DNA of 64,000 bases from Chryseobacterium sp. KACC 21268 (GTDB lineage Bacteria > Bacteroidota > Bacteroidia > Flavobacteriales > Weeksellaceae): assembly GCA_028736075.1 (NCBI GenBank), contig CP117875.1:3472001-3536000 (forward strand). The letters are read 5' to 3'. A program made the position numbers and the translations under genes. Each line of letters begins with the position of its first letter. The stretch's first letter is position 1. Under the pieces are notes generated by a model. It was not told the origin of the DNA. It saw only the letters and a list, made by a program, of their open reading frames with translations, and searched no databases. Shown one piece after another: positions 17,729 through 28,400 of the stretch.

Positions 17729-18943
17729 CTATAAAATCTCTCTTGGGAAATAAACAATGTATTTCTTGGTCGCATTTTCCATACAGCCAAACAAAATCTG
17801 ATTTTCCGATTCTTCCAATTTGAACGTTTCACCAACTTTATTCATCAGATAAATTGGCTGTCTTTCAGTATCATACGGCAAGAGCATTCTGGAAATCTGG
17901 CCAACCAATTCTTCTGCATTATTAATATTAAAATATTGATTGGTCTTGTCAATTTTTTCTTGAATAAATTCTTGAGAAAATGGTTTTGATGAAATGATAC
18001 TTTTCGGAAAATCTCTATAAATTACCACTTTGCAAAGCTTAGCTAAAATAAAATCAGGATTCTCTGTCCATTCTTTTATCGCCTGGAAAACATCCATATC
18101 ATCGAGCATTGTGAATCTTCTGATGTCTTCTTCCGTGGCTTCATCAAATTTATTTTTAATCAAAAAATATTTCAGGTTGGATGGCGCATCCAATTCCAAA
18201 TTTTGCGAAACCAAATATTTCGCTCTGTTAAGAATCTGAACCAAAACGTGTTCTGCCAGCGCTGCCGTTTTGTGGTAATAAACCTGCCAATACATAAACA
18301 TTCTGGCGGTCAAATAATTTTCTATGGAATAAATTCCTTTTGCATCAATGACCAATTTTTCGTTGCTCACGTTCATCATTGAAATGATTCTTTCAACATT
18401 CACGTCGCCTTCCGAAACGCCTGTGTAGAAACTGTCACGCTTCAAATAATCCATTCTATCCACATCCAACTGCGAGGAAATCAATTGGTTGAAAAACATT
18501 CTGTGGTATTTTCCTTGGAACATTTCAATCGCTAAATCTAATTTTCCATCAAACTCTTCATTCAATCTGGTCATCAACAAAATTGAAATTTTCTCGTGGT
18601 GCCAATCGTCCATCAACCTGTTTTCCAACGCGTGGGAAAACGGACCGTGACCAATATCGTGCATCAAAATCGCCAACATTGCGGCTTCTTCTTCCTCTTT
18701 TGAAATTTTGATTCCTTTCAACTTCAAAGTTTCCAATGCTTTGAACATCAGATTCATCGCACCCAAAGCGTGGTGAAATCTGGTATGTTTTGCGCCGGGA
18801 AAAATCAGTGAAAGCAAGCCGGTTTGCGAAATGCGTCTTAGTCTTTGAAAATAAGGATGTTCTATGACGTCAAACAGAATCTCGTGTGGAATTTTGATAA
18901 AGCCGTGAACGGGGTCGTTGATGATTTTGAGTTTATTCTGCAC
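17729..18943 (-). CDS. HD-superfamily phosphohydrolase
   Basis: A 404-residue metal-dependent phosphohydrolase related to dNTP triphosphohydrolases. The HD-domain metal ligands are visible in 'HTRFHHALGAM' near residue 55 and 'LMHDIGHGPFSHALE' near 93-107, followed by 'QLDVDRMDYLKRDSFYTGVS' near 160. The C-terminal half lacks a known domain. The family is widespread and its substrate, possibly a dNTP or a signalling nucleotide, is unsettled. The start is a GTG at 18943; the next ATG would remove the first 60 residues, including conserved ones. A -7 box (TATTTTTG, minus strand 18980-18987) lies upstream. Confidence 0.85.
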   Translation of the reverse strand: MQNKLKIINDPVHGFIKIPHEILFDVIEHPYFQRLRRISQTGLLSLIFPGAKHTRFHHALGAMNLMFKALETLKLKGIKISKEEEEAAMLAILMHDIGHGPFSHALENRLMDDWHHEKISILLMTRLNEEFDGKLDLAIEMFQGKYHRMFFNQLISSQLDVDRMDYLKRDSFYTGVSEGDVNVERIISMMNVSNEKLVIDAKGIYSIENYLTARMFMYWQVYYHKTAALAEHVLVQILNRAKYLVSQNLELDAPSNLKYFLIKNKFDEATEEDIRRFTMLDDMDVFQAIKEWTENPDFILAKLCKVVIYRDFPKSIISSKPFSQEFIQEKIDKTNQYFNINNAEELVGQISRMLLPYDTERQPIYLMNKVGETFKLEESENQILFGCMENATKKYIVYFPREIL

Positions 18944-18979
18944 CGGTTATAATTGATAAATGATTATTGATGAATGATA

Positions 18980-18987
18980 CAAAAATA
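18980..18987 (-). promoter_or_regulatory. -7 box of the HD hydrolase gene
   Basis: TATTTTTG on the minus strand, 36 bases before the GTG start. Confidence 0.45.
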
Positions 18988-19057
18988 GGGAAATTGGACG
19001 ATTTTTTTGGGAAAATAAAAATTGGATTATATTTGCCTAGTAAATAATCTAATAACT

Positions 19058-19437
19058 ATGAAAAATAAACTTCCTTTTATTCTATTGTTTTTTTCAGTCT
19101 CTATTATAAGGCTCAAGAAAATAAATTCATTTCTTTGGGCAAAGATAAAGACGGAAATACATTATCTTACAAACTAGACAAAACATTAAAAGAAGAATTT
19201 TTTTTCTGGTTTAGAATAGAATATACAGAACAAAATGATCCAGCAATATCAAAAAGTGAATATTACATAAATGCTAATTGTAGCAACAAAACCACTGCAA
19301 TGCTAAAGTATGCGAATGATTGGCGAAAAGATGATGAAGATGACAAAATATATGATGTTCCTGTAAAAGATATTGTCTACAAAGATGCATCAAATAATAA
19401 AACAGCTTTCTTATTTAAGGAAAATTGCAAAAAATAA
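19058..19437 (+). pseudogene. Small secreted protein, interrupted by a one-base frameshift in a T-run
   Basis: From the ATG at 19058 the frame encodes a typical signal-peptide start (MKNKLPFILLFF). After the run of seven T at 19088-19094, the rest of the protein continues in the other frame: 'LYYKAQENKFISLGKDKDGN' and on to the stop at 19437. With eight T the whole would read as one secreted protein of about 127 residues with an AQ cleavage site. The mature part matches no family known to me and has two cysteines. The cause may be a sequencing error, a real mutation or slippage. The stop is 2 bases from the convergent lipid kinase stop. Confidence 0.65.
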
Positions 19438-19439
19438 TT

Positions 19440-20288
19440 TCAAACCAAAATCCTCAAACTCTTCGGCAATACTTTAATATGAATCGGGGATTTTATCTTT
19501 TTGAATTCGCCATCGATGTGCCAATTTTTGGTGTTGACTTCAAATTCCACTTCTGACACGGGAAGATAGGAAACGTAATCGTCGTCTTTTAAACGTTTTG
19601 TGAACATCCGATAGGCAAAAAACGGCGAATAGTAAAGCGGAAACTTTTTGACTAAAACCAAATCCACCAAACCATCAATTTTGCTCGCCATTGGCGCGAT
19701 GTAAGCGTTGTTCCCGAACTGTCGTGTGTTGGCGACATTTACCATTAAGTAAGTTCCGTTATAGGATTGAAATTTGGAATCGAAAAACCTAATCGTTATT
19801 GGTTTGTAACTGAAAAATGTCTCGATGGAAACTTTGATGTAATTTTTGAAACCGCGATTGGTCTTTTCAAATTCCTTCACGACTTTTCCATCAAAACCAG
19901 TTCCTGAAACGTTGATGGAGAAATGTTCGTTCACCGTAAACGTATCGATTTCACGGAATTTCTCATTTTTAATCTTATCTAATAATAAGGAGATATTTTT
20001 GCTAAAATTCGTTTCGTTGGAAAATCCGTTTCCTGAACCAGCAGGGAAAACTGCCAGAATTTTTTCTGAATTAATGAGCTTCTTCGCCACTGTAGAAATG
20101 GTTCCATCGCCACCAACAGCCACAAAAACGTCAACATCATTCCAATGTTCATCAATGAAAGCATCTGTATGTTCCAGGGATTTTGAAACCAGAAACAGAG
20201 GATTTTCCACTTTTTTTGAAAGCTCGTCCAAAAAAGGTTGGTAGTTTTTCTTTGCGGAAAATGGGTTGATGATGAAGGCTACGTTCAT
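19440..20288 (-). CDS. Diacylglycerol kinase-family lipid kinase
   Basis: A 282-residue cytoplasmic kinase of the DAGK/sphingosine kinase fold. The nucleotide-binding motif 'VAVGGDGTISTVAKKL' lies near residues 55-70, and 'AVFPAGSGNGFSNET' follows near 85-99. The C-terminal beta domain ('DGLVDLVLVKKFPLYYSP') is complete. It probably phosphorylates diacylglycerol or a related lipid, recycling head groups in phospholipid metabolism; the exact substrate is not known. A -7 box TACTTTTG (minus strand 20294-20301) stands only five bases before the ATG, predicting a leaderless mRNA. Confidence 0.88.
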   Translation of the reverse strand: MNVAFIINPFSAKKNYQPFLDELSKKVENPLFLVSKSLEHTDAFIDEHWNDVDVFVAVGGDGTISTVAKKLINSEKILAVFPAGSGNGFSNETNFSKNISLLLDKIKNEKFREIDTFTVNEHFSINVSGTGFDGKVVKEFEKTNRGFKNYIKVSIETFFSYKPITIRFFDSKFQSYNGTYLMVNVANTRQFGNNAYIAPMASKIDGLVDLVLVKKFPLYYSPFFAYRMFTKRLKDDDYVSYLPVSEVEFEVNTKNWHIDGEFKKIKSPIHIKVLPKSLRILV

Positions 20289-20293
20289 AGGTT

Positions 20294-20301
20294 CAAAAGT
20301 A
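20294..20301 (-). promoter_or_regulatory. -7 box of the lipid kinase gene, predicting a leaderless mRNA
   Basis: TACTTTTG on the minus strand matches TAnnTTTG and ends five bases before the start codon at 20288. Confidence 0.45.
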
Positions 20302-20303
20302 AA

Positions 20304-20328
20304 AATACTCCGAGGATTTCAGAGTATT
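20304..20328 (-). terminator. Probable terminator of the gene at 20536-20985
   Basis: AATACTC (20304-20310) pairs with GAGTATT (20322-20328); on the minus strand the stem is followed by TTTTAC. It overlaps the spacer upstream of the lipid kinase promoter. Confidence 0.55.
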
Positions 20329-20360
20329 TTGTTGAATTATTTTATTTTTAATTTAAAAAA

Positions 20361-20529
20361 TTGGTCGCTCCTCTGGAGCTTTGCATATATTGTTCGGTTC
20401 TTTTCTACCAATGGTTTCTCCGCTCTGCGGTTCTATTTTAGGGTAAATCTAAGACTGGTTCTTCTCTGGAACTTTGATAGCTATTTTGACCAATACTCGT
20501 TGCTTTGAAATTCTATTTTAGATAAAATA
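20361..20529. repeat. Array of degenerate repeats with TCT-triloop hairpins
   Basis: Four units of about 37-49 bases follow each other. The first three carry short hairpins with a TCT loop: GCTCC-TCT-GGAGC (20367-20379), CCGC-TCT-GCGG (20420-20430) and TTC-TCT-GGA (20462-20470). Each is followed by a TTCTATTTTAG-like or TTTTCTACC-like tail. No gene is present here. Confidence 0.6.
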
Positions 20530-20535
20530 TTTTTA

Positions 20536-20985
20536 TTAAATCCTTCTGTTGTCGGCTTTCCAGTTTCTAATATTTTCTTTGATTTTGGAAGCGGACCAAT
20601 CGTTTTCGCTTGCTTTGCTCATTAACTCAATCAAATCTTCTTCTTCTGAAAATCTGAGTGCGAAAACTTGAGAATCGGAAAATTGATATGGTAAACTTTC
20701 AAGTCTCGTGCCTGTCAAAGTGAAATAGCGAAGTTTGAATTCATTAATGATAATTCTGTCCTGAAGTCCAACCGCGTAATGTTGTCTCAACATATAGGAT
20801 ATTAAAATTATCAAAACTGAAGCGAAAGAAATCGCAGCCCAAATCCATACAAACTCTTCGTTGACATTGATGTTTTTCCACAATCTGTAAAGTGAAAAAA
20901 CGAGTAAAACTAAACCGGCCGGATAAACCACAAAATGATGCAATGGATAAAACTTGCGATAATTCTTAAGATTTTGGTTGCTCAT
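20536..20985 (-). CDS. DUF6526-like two-helix membrane protein
   Basis: A 149-residue protein with two transmembrane helices near residues 18-35 ('FVVYPAGLVLLVFSLYRLW') and 45-63 ('VWIWAAISFASVLIILISYM'). They precede a soluble C-terminal half with 'HYAVGLQDRIIINEFKLRYF' and a charged tail. This architecture resembles DUF6526, found mainly in Flavobacteriia with no known role; the family name is from memory and moderately sure. Its start is one base after the stop of the lipoprotein gene at 20987, so the two are co-transcribed. Confidence 0.65.
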   Translation of the reverse strand: MSNQNLKNYRKFYPLHHFVVYPAGLVLLVFSLYRLWKNINVNEEFVWIWAAISFASVLIILISYMLRQHYAVGLQDRIIINEFKLRYFTLTGTRLESLPYQFSDSQVFALRFSEEEDLIELMSKASENDWSASKIKENIRNWKADNRRI

Positions 20986-20986
20986 T

Positions 20987-21772
20987 TTATTTGATTTTAT
21001 ATTGTTGGATGAATTCTGGTTTCAGTTGGTCCTTGATGTCTTTGAAATTTAAAGTGATGTAAACCACGCCAGCCGCATAAGCTGTGATTTCGTACTGATT
21101 GTAAACGAATGTGATTTTATTCTGGTCAAAAAAGAAGTTATTATTCAGTTCAATTTTATCTACCAACAACATCTCTTTTTGCTCTGGCTCATCAAAATGA
21201 TTTTGAAGAATCTTGTTCCAATTGACATCAGTAGGATTTTTGAAAATATCGTTTTGTGAAATCACTTTGTAATTTTTCAAATCAAAAGCTTTGTAACTTT
21301 CGAAATAATAGCCGTGTGCGCCGCCAGAATAGCCGTTTCCTGCGTATTGCAAAGTCAACACATCGTCTTGGTTAGAAATCAGTTTCATTGCAGACATTTC
21401 TTCCCAGGTTTGCTTGAACTCTGGCATATAATCCTGCGATTCATCTTTTTTCAAAGATGCTGCTTTTAGTTTCTCAAGTACGGCTGACAAAGCTTGCTTA
21501 GAATACTCTGGAGAAGTGATATTGGCAGGTTTGTAGATACTGTCGAGAAGTGTTTTGTTGGTAATATCTGGGAATAATAAAATTTGTTTTTCGAAGGATA
21601 AAGTCAGTGTTTTTGCAATCTGCACAGAATCCTGAACTCTCAAGGAATCGATGGCGAATTCTTTTTTGGTTTCTATGCTATCGGATTTCGTGCTGGAAAC
21701 TTTTGTGTTTTCTGTTTTATTGCAGGACGAAAGTAAAACGCCGAAAGATAAAATTGCGATTAAGTTTTTCAT
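20987..21772 (-). CDS. DUF3298/RsiV-type lipoprotein
   Basis: A 261-residue lipoprotein: a hydrophobic leader followed by a lipobox ending in Cys17 ('FGVLLSSCNKTE'), then a low-complexity Ser/Thr/Lys linker. Residues about 60-130 form a DUF4163-like (PdaC N-terminal) region and the rest is DUF3298, marked by 'YSGGAHGYYFESYKAFDLKN'. RsiV of Bacillus uses this fold to sense lysozyme, but the DNA-binding anti-sigma part is missing here, so only envelope anchoring is supported. It is preceded by the gyrB terminator and followed by the DUF6526-like gene. Confidence 0.8.
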   Translation of the reverse strand: MKNLIAILSFGVLLSSCNKTENTKVSSTKSDSIETKKEFAIDSLRVQDSVQIAKTLTLSFEKQILLFPDITNKTLLDSIYKPANITSPEYSKQALSAVLEKLKAASLKKDESQDYMPEFKQTWEEMSAMKLISNQDDVLTLQYAGNGYSGGAHGYYFESYKAFDLKNYKVISQNDIFKNPTDVNWNKILQNHFDEPEQKEMLLVDKIELNNNFFFDQNKITFVYNQYEITAYAAGVVYITLNFKDIKDQLKPEFIQQYKIK

Positions 21773-21800
21773 AAATTTAATTTTTAGAATGATAACAAAA

Positions 21801-21830
21801 AACCTTCCAAAATTGGAAGGTTTTAAATTA
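21801..21830 (-). terminator. Terminator of gyrB
   Basis: AACCTTCC (21801-21808) pairs with GGAAGGTT (21815-21822); on the minus strand the stem is followed by a run of T. Confidence 0.85.
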
Positions 21831-21834
21831 TAAC

Positions 21835-23802
<1,968 letters not shown>

Positions 23803-23952
23803 TCAAATAGTTAGCTTGAGAATATTTCTTTTTAATTTGTTAAATTATTTTGTTAAAATGCTTACAAATATCGTGATTTTTTTCGAGATATGAAAGTATT
23901 AAATTGAAGCAGAAAGGAGAAGTTTTTAACAGGGAAGCTTTACTTATCTAAC

Positions 23953-23978
23953 AAAAAAATCGAGCTCAAAAAGCCCGA
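23953..23978 (-). terminator. Terminator of gltD
   Basis: On the minus strand TCGGGCT pairs with AGCTCGA (one G-T pair) around a 5-base loop, with a run of seven T after it (23953-23959). Confidence 0.8.
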
Positions 23979-24010
23979 CTAATAAAATTAACATATTATA
24001 AACAGTTCTA

Positions 24011-25435
24011 TTAACCCAAAAACTCATCCACCTTCTGCGCACATTTTCTTCCTTCCGCAATTGCCCAAACCACCAAACTTTGCCCTTTTCTCGCATCGCC
24101 ACAAGAGAAATATTTTGTCTGATTGGTTTTGAATTCCTTATCATTTCCGATGAGATTTCCTTTCGGGTCGAGGTTGATATCCAAATCCTCCACCAAACCT
24201 TTGTGCTCGACGTGCGTGTAGCCCAAAGCTATGAAAGCCAGATCACAATCAATGACAAATTCTGAATTTGGTTTTTCCGTATAGAGATTCCATTTTCCGT
24301 CGGCATCTTTTGTCCATTCCGCTTCTACCAATCGGATTCCGGTCAGATTTCCGTTTTCATCTTTCACAAATTCTTTGGAATTGACAGACCATTTCCTGTC
24401 AACGCCTTCCTCGTGAGACGACGTGATATGCAAAGTCATCGGCATTGTCGGCCAAGGCATCGTTTCGTCGCGCTCGGTTGGTTGCATCGGTTTGTAATAG
24501 ATTTGATACACGACATCCGCACCTTGACGATTTGAAGTTCCAATACAATCTGACCCCGTATCACCACCGCCAATCACGACGACTTTCTTACCTTTTGCAT
24601 CAATATCGTTTTCATTAAATGAAATTCCACTGACTTTTTTGTTACTTTGAGAAAGATAATCCATCGCGAAATGAACACCCTTTGCATCACGATTCGGAAT
24701 CATCAATTCCCTTGGAACTGTACTTCCTAACGCCAAAACTACAGCATCAAAATTCCGATTAAGTTCTTCTACAGAATAATTGACACCGACATTGACATTG
24801 GTTTTAAATTCAATCCCTTCTTCCTTCATCCATTGAATCCGGCGTTCCACGATATTTTTATCTAGCTTGAAATCCGGAATTCCAAACCTTAGCAATCCAC
24901 CAATTTCAGGGTCACGTTCAAAAACCGTAACCTGATGTCCCATTTGATTTAATTGATATGCCGACGCTAAACCAGCTGGCCCAGAGCCAACAACCGCCAC
25001 TTTCTTATCCGTTCTGAATTTTGGAATAATTGGTTTCGCAAAACCTTTTTCAAAAGCAATCTCGATGATGTTTTTTTCAACTTCCTCAATCGCAACCGGC
25101 AAACTATTGATTCCCAAAACACACGCTCCTTCACAAGGCGCAGGACAAATTCTTCCCGTAAATTCAGGGAAATTGTTAGTTGAAATCAATAATTGATACG
25201 CCTTTTCCCATTGTTCCTTATAAACCGTTTCATTGAATTCCGGAATCATATTCCCCAGCGGACAGCCACTTTGGCAAAACGGAACGCCACAACTCATACA
25301 GCGCGACGATTGTTTGTGAAGATAATCCTCGGAAATCGGTTTGTAAAATTCTTTATAATGCTGAATCCTTTCTTCTACAGGAAGTTTCTTCGGCAATTCT
25401 CTATCGTATAATAAAAATCCGTCTGCTTTTCCCAT
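24011..25435 (-). CDS. gltD: Glutamate synthase, small (beta) subunit
   Basis: A 474-residue NADPH-oxidising subunit of glutamate synthase; it passes electrons to the large subunit. The N-terminal Fe-S region has 'SRCMSCGVPFCQSGCPLGN' and 'GRICPAPCEGACVLG' near residues 44-105. The first Rossmann motif is 'VAVVGSGPAGLASAYQL' and the second is 'VVVIGGGDTGSDCIGTS'. It overlaps the gltB stop by one base (TAATG), which points to translational coupling and a 1:1 complex. Ends at its own terminator. Confidence 0.95.
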   Translation of the reverse strand: MGKADGFLLYDRELPKKLPVEERIQHYKEFYKPISEDYLHKQSSRCMSCGVPFCQSGCPLGNMIPEFNETVYKEQWEKAYQLLISTNNFPEFTGRICPAPCEGACVLGINSLPVAIEEVEKNIIEIAFEKGFAKPIIPKFRTDKKVAVVGSGPAGLASAYQLNQMGHQVTVFERDPEIGGLLRFGIPDFKLDKNIVERRIQWMKEEGIEFKTNVNVGVNYSVEELNRNFDAVVLALGSTVPRELMIPNRDAKGVHFAMDYLSQSNKKVSGISFNENDIDAKGKKVVVIGGGDTGSDCIGTSNRQGADVVYQIYYKPMQPTERDETMPWPTMPMTLHITSSHEEGVDRKWSVNSKEFVKDENGNLTGIRLVEAEWTKDADGKWNLYTEKPNSEFVIDCDLAFIALGYTHVEHKGLVEDLDINLDPKGNLIGNDKEFKTNQTKYFSCGDARKGQSLVVWAIAEGRKCAQKVDEFLG

Positions 25436-28400
25436 TATTTCAATTCATTTATTTTATTTTCAATCGCTTTTTTATAATCTCGGGGATAAACTTTGATGAT
25501 GTGTTTCAAATTATTTTCGAAGTCACTTAAAAGATAGGAAGCCAGTTCACTATTCGTCATTTCGAAATGTTCTTTAATCAAATCATTAATAATCGATTTA
25601 TCATCTTCCGTAATCTCTTCTAGGTTTGCCATATCAGGATTGAAATTCTCTTCCAAAGACCGTTCAATATCCCACACATAGGCAATTCCGCCACTCATTC
25701 CCGCTCCGAAATTTCTTCCGACGCCACCAAGAATCAACACCGTTCCGCCCGTCATATATTCACAACCGTGGTCGCCGACGCCTTCTACAACTGCAGTTGC
25801 ACCGGAATTCCGGACCGCAAAACGTTCACCCGCCATTCCCGAAACAAAGATTTTCCCCGAAGTTGCGCCGTATAAAGCGACATTTCCGATGATGCTATTT
25901 TCGTGAGCTTTAATGACAGATTCTTTATCGTGATAAATCGCCAGTTTAGCTCCTGAAAGTCCTTTCCCGAAATAATCATTGGCATCGCCTTCCAGAATCA
26001 TCGTGATTCCTTTATTACAAAACGCTCCAAAACTCTGTCCGGCAGTTCCCTTAAAATTGAATTTCAAAGAGTCTTCAGGCATTCCTTCTGAATGATATTT
26101 TTTAGTCAATTCGTGAGAGAGAATCGTTCCGACCGTCCTGTCTGTATTTTTAATACTAAAATAAGCTTCAGTAGTTCGATTTTCTTCAATCGCTAACTTT
26201 GAAACCTCCAACATTTTCCACGAAAGTGAATCATCGATGCCGTGGTCTTGAGTTTCATTTTTAATGATTGGTAAATCAGTTTCAGGTTTGAAAAGAATCG
26301 GACTCAAATCAATATTTTTATGTTTCCAGAATGAGATATCTTTTTTCGTGGTCAAACATTGCGATTGCCCGACCATTTCGTCAATTCTTCTGAAACCTAA
26401 ACTCGCCATTATTTCTCTAACTTCCATCGCCAGAAAAGTGAAATAGCTGACCAAATGTTCTGGTTTCCCTTTAAACTTTTTCCGAAGTTCTTCATTCTGA
26501 GTTGCGATACCAACCGGACAAGTATTGAGATGACATTTTCGCATCAAAATACAACCTTCCACAATTAATGCAGACGTGGAAATTCCCCATTCTTCTGCAC
26601 CAAGCAAAGTGGCGATGACGATATCACGTCCGGTTTTTACTTGACCATCAACTTGAACAGTGACACGCTGACGAAGTTTATTTTTAATTAAAGTCTGTTG
26701 CGTTTCCGCCAATCCCAATTCCCAAGGCAAACCTGTGTGCCTTGTTGAACTCAAAGGAGAAGCGCCGGTTCCGCCATCATAACCAGAAATCAAGATATGG
26801 TCCGCTTTTGCTTTTGCAACACCGGAAGCAATCGTTCCTACTCCGGCTTTTGAAACCAATTTAACTGAAATTCTTGCGTGGCGATTGGCATTCTTCAAAT
26901 CAAAAATCAATTGCGCCAAATCCTCAATCGAGTAAATGTCGTGATGCGGTGGCGGAGAAATCAAACCAACGCCTGGAGTGGAATGTCGGGTTTTTCCAAT
27001 CCATTCATCCACCTTGAATCCTGGCAATTGTCCGCCTTCGCCAGGTTTTGCACCTTGCGCCATTTTGATTTGAATCTCTTCTGCTTCCGCTAAATATCTC
27101 GCTGTCACTCCAAATCTTCCAGAAGCAACTTGTTTAATTGAGGAACGTAAGTTATCTCCATTCTCATTAAGCGTATAGCGATTATCATCTTCGCCACCTT
27201 CGCCTGTATTACTTTTCGCGCCGATTCTATTCATCGCAATCGCGAGTGTTGTATGCGCTTCCCAGGAAATTGAACCGAAAGACATTGCGCCTGTTGCAAA
27301 ACGTTTTAGAATATTTTCCAAAGGTTCAACTTCATCAATTGAAATCGCTTCTCGGTCATTTTTAAAATCCATCAAACCTCTTAGTAGAGAAGCTTTCTCG
27401 GATAATTGATTGACGTTTCTTGAATATTTTTTGAATAAATCATAACGGTCATTCCAAGTTGCCTGTTGCAATAGATGAACAGATTGCGGATTGAATTGAT
27501 GATACTCATTTTCTGGTTTCCATTGATAGATTCCGCCTGGTTCCAATACTTTTTGTGGGAGTTTTGTTCCGAACGCATTGAAATGTTTGACTAAAGCTTC
27601 TTTGGCGATTTCGTCAAAACCAACACCGTTGATTCTGGAAATCGCGCCTGTAAAGCAAGTGTTGACGACGGTTTTATCAATCCCAATGATTTCGAAAATC
27701 TGCGCGCCGTGATAGGATTGCAAAGTCGAAATTCCCATTTTGGAAAATATCTTCAACAATCCATCGCCGACTGCTTTTTTATAATTGTTTTTTAATTGGT
27801 CTAGGTTAGCTTCTTCACCAAATTCATTTTTATGAAACATCTCTCTGATGCTTGCCAGAGCGAGATAAGGATTGATAGCCGTAGCGCCAAATCCCAGCAA
27901 AGACGCAAAATGATGAACTTCCCAGACATCGCCAACTTCCATCACCAAACCCACTTTTCTGCGAACACCTTTCCGAATCAAATGGTGATGAACAGCCGAA
28001 CAAGCCAAAAGTGAAGGAATCGTTGCATGACCAGAATCCATCGAACGGTCGGAAAGCACAATCACCTCAAAACCGTCATCTACCGCATCTGTCGCGTAAC
28101 GGCAAATCCGGTCAATCGCTTTTCTAAGATTTCCATCTTTTCCGTCAGACTTGAAATAAGTATAAATCGTTTTCGACTGGAATTTCCCTGTATCAACACT
28201 TCGAAGTTTTTCTAGTTGTTCATTATTAAGAATTGGATTATCAAGTTTTATAGAATGGGCAAAATTTTTATCCTCTTGCAAAAGATTCCCGCTTCCACCG
28301 ATAATCGTGGTGAGAGACATTACCAATTTTTCACGGATTGGGTCGATTGGCGGATTTGTAACCTGAGCAAATAATTGTTTGAAATAAGAACTTAAATGTT

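Noticed and set aside
20266-20508. 80-codon plus-strand frame across the hairpin array
   Set aside because: It reads through the repeat units and starts antisense to the lipid kinase; the aromatic-rich protein is what T-rich repeats produce.
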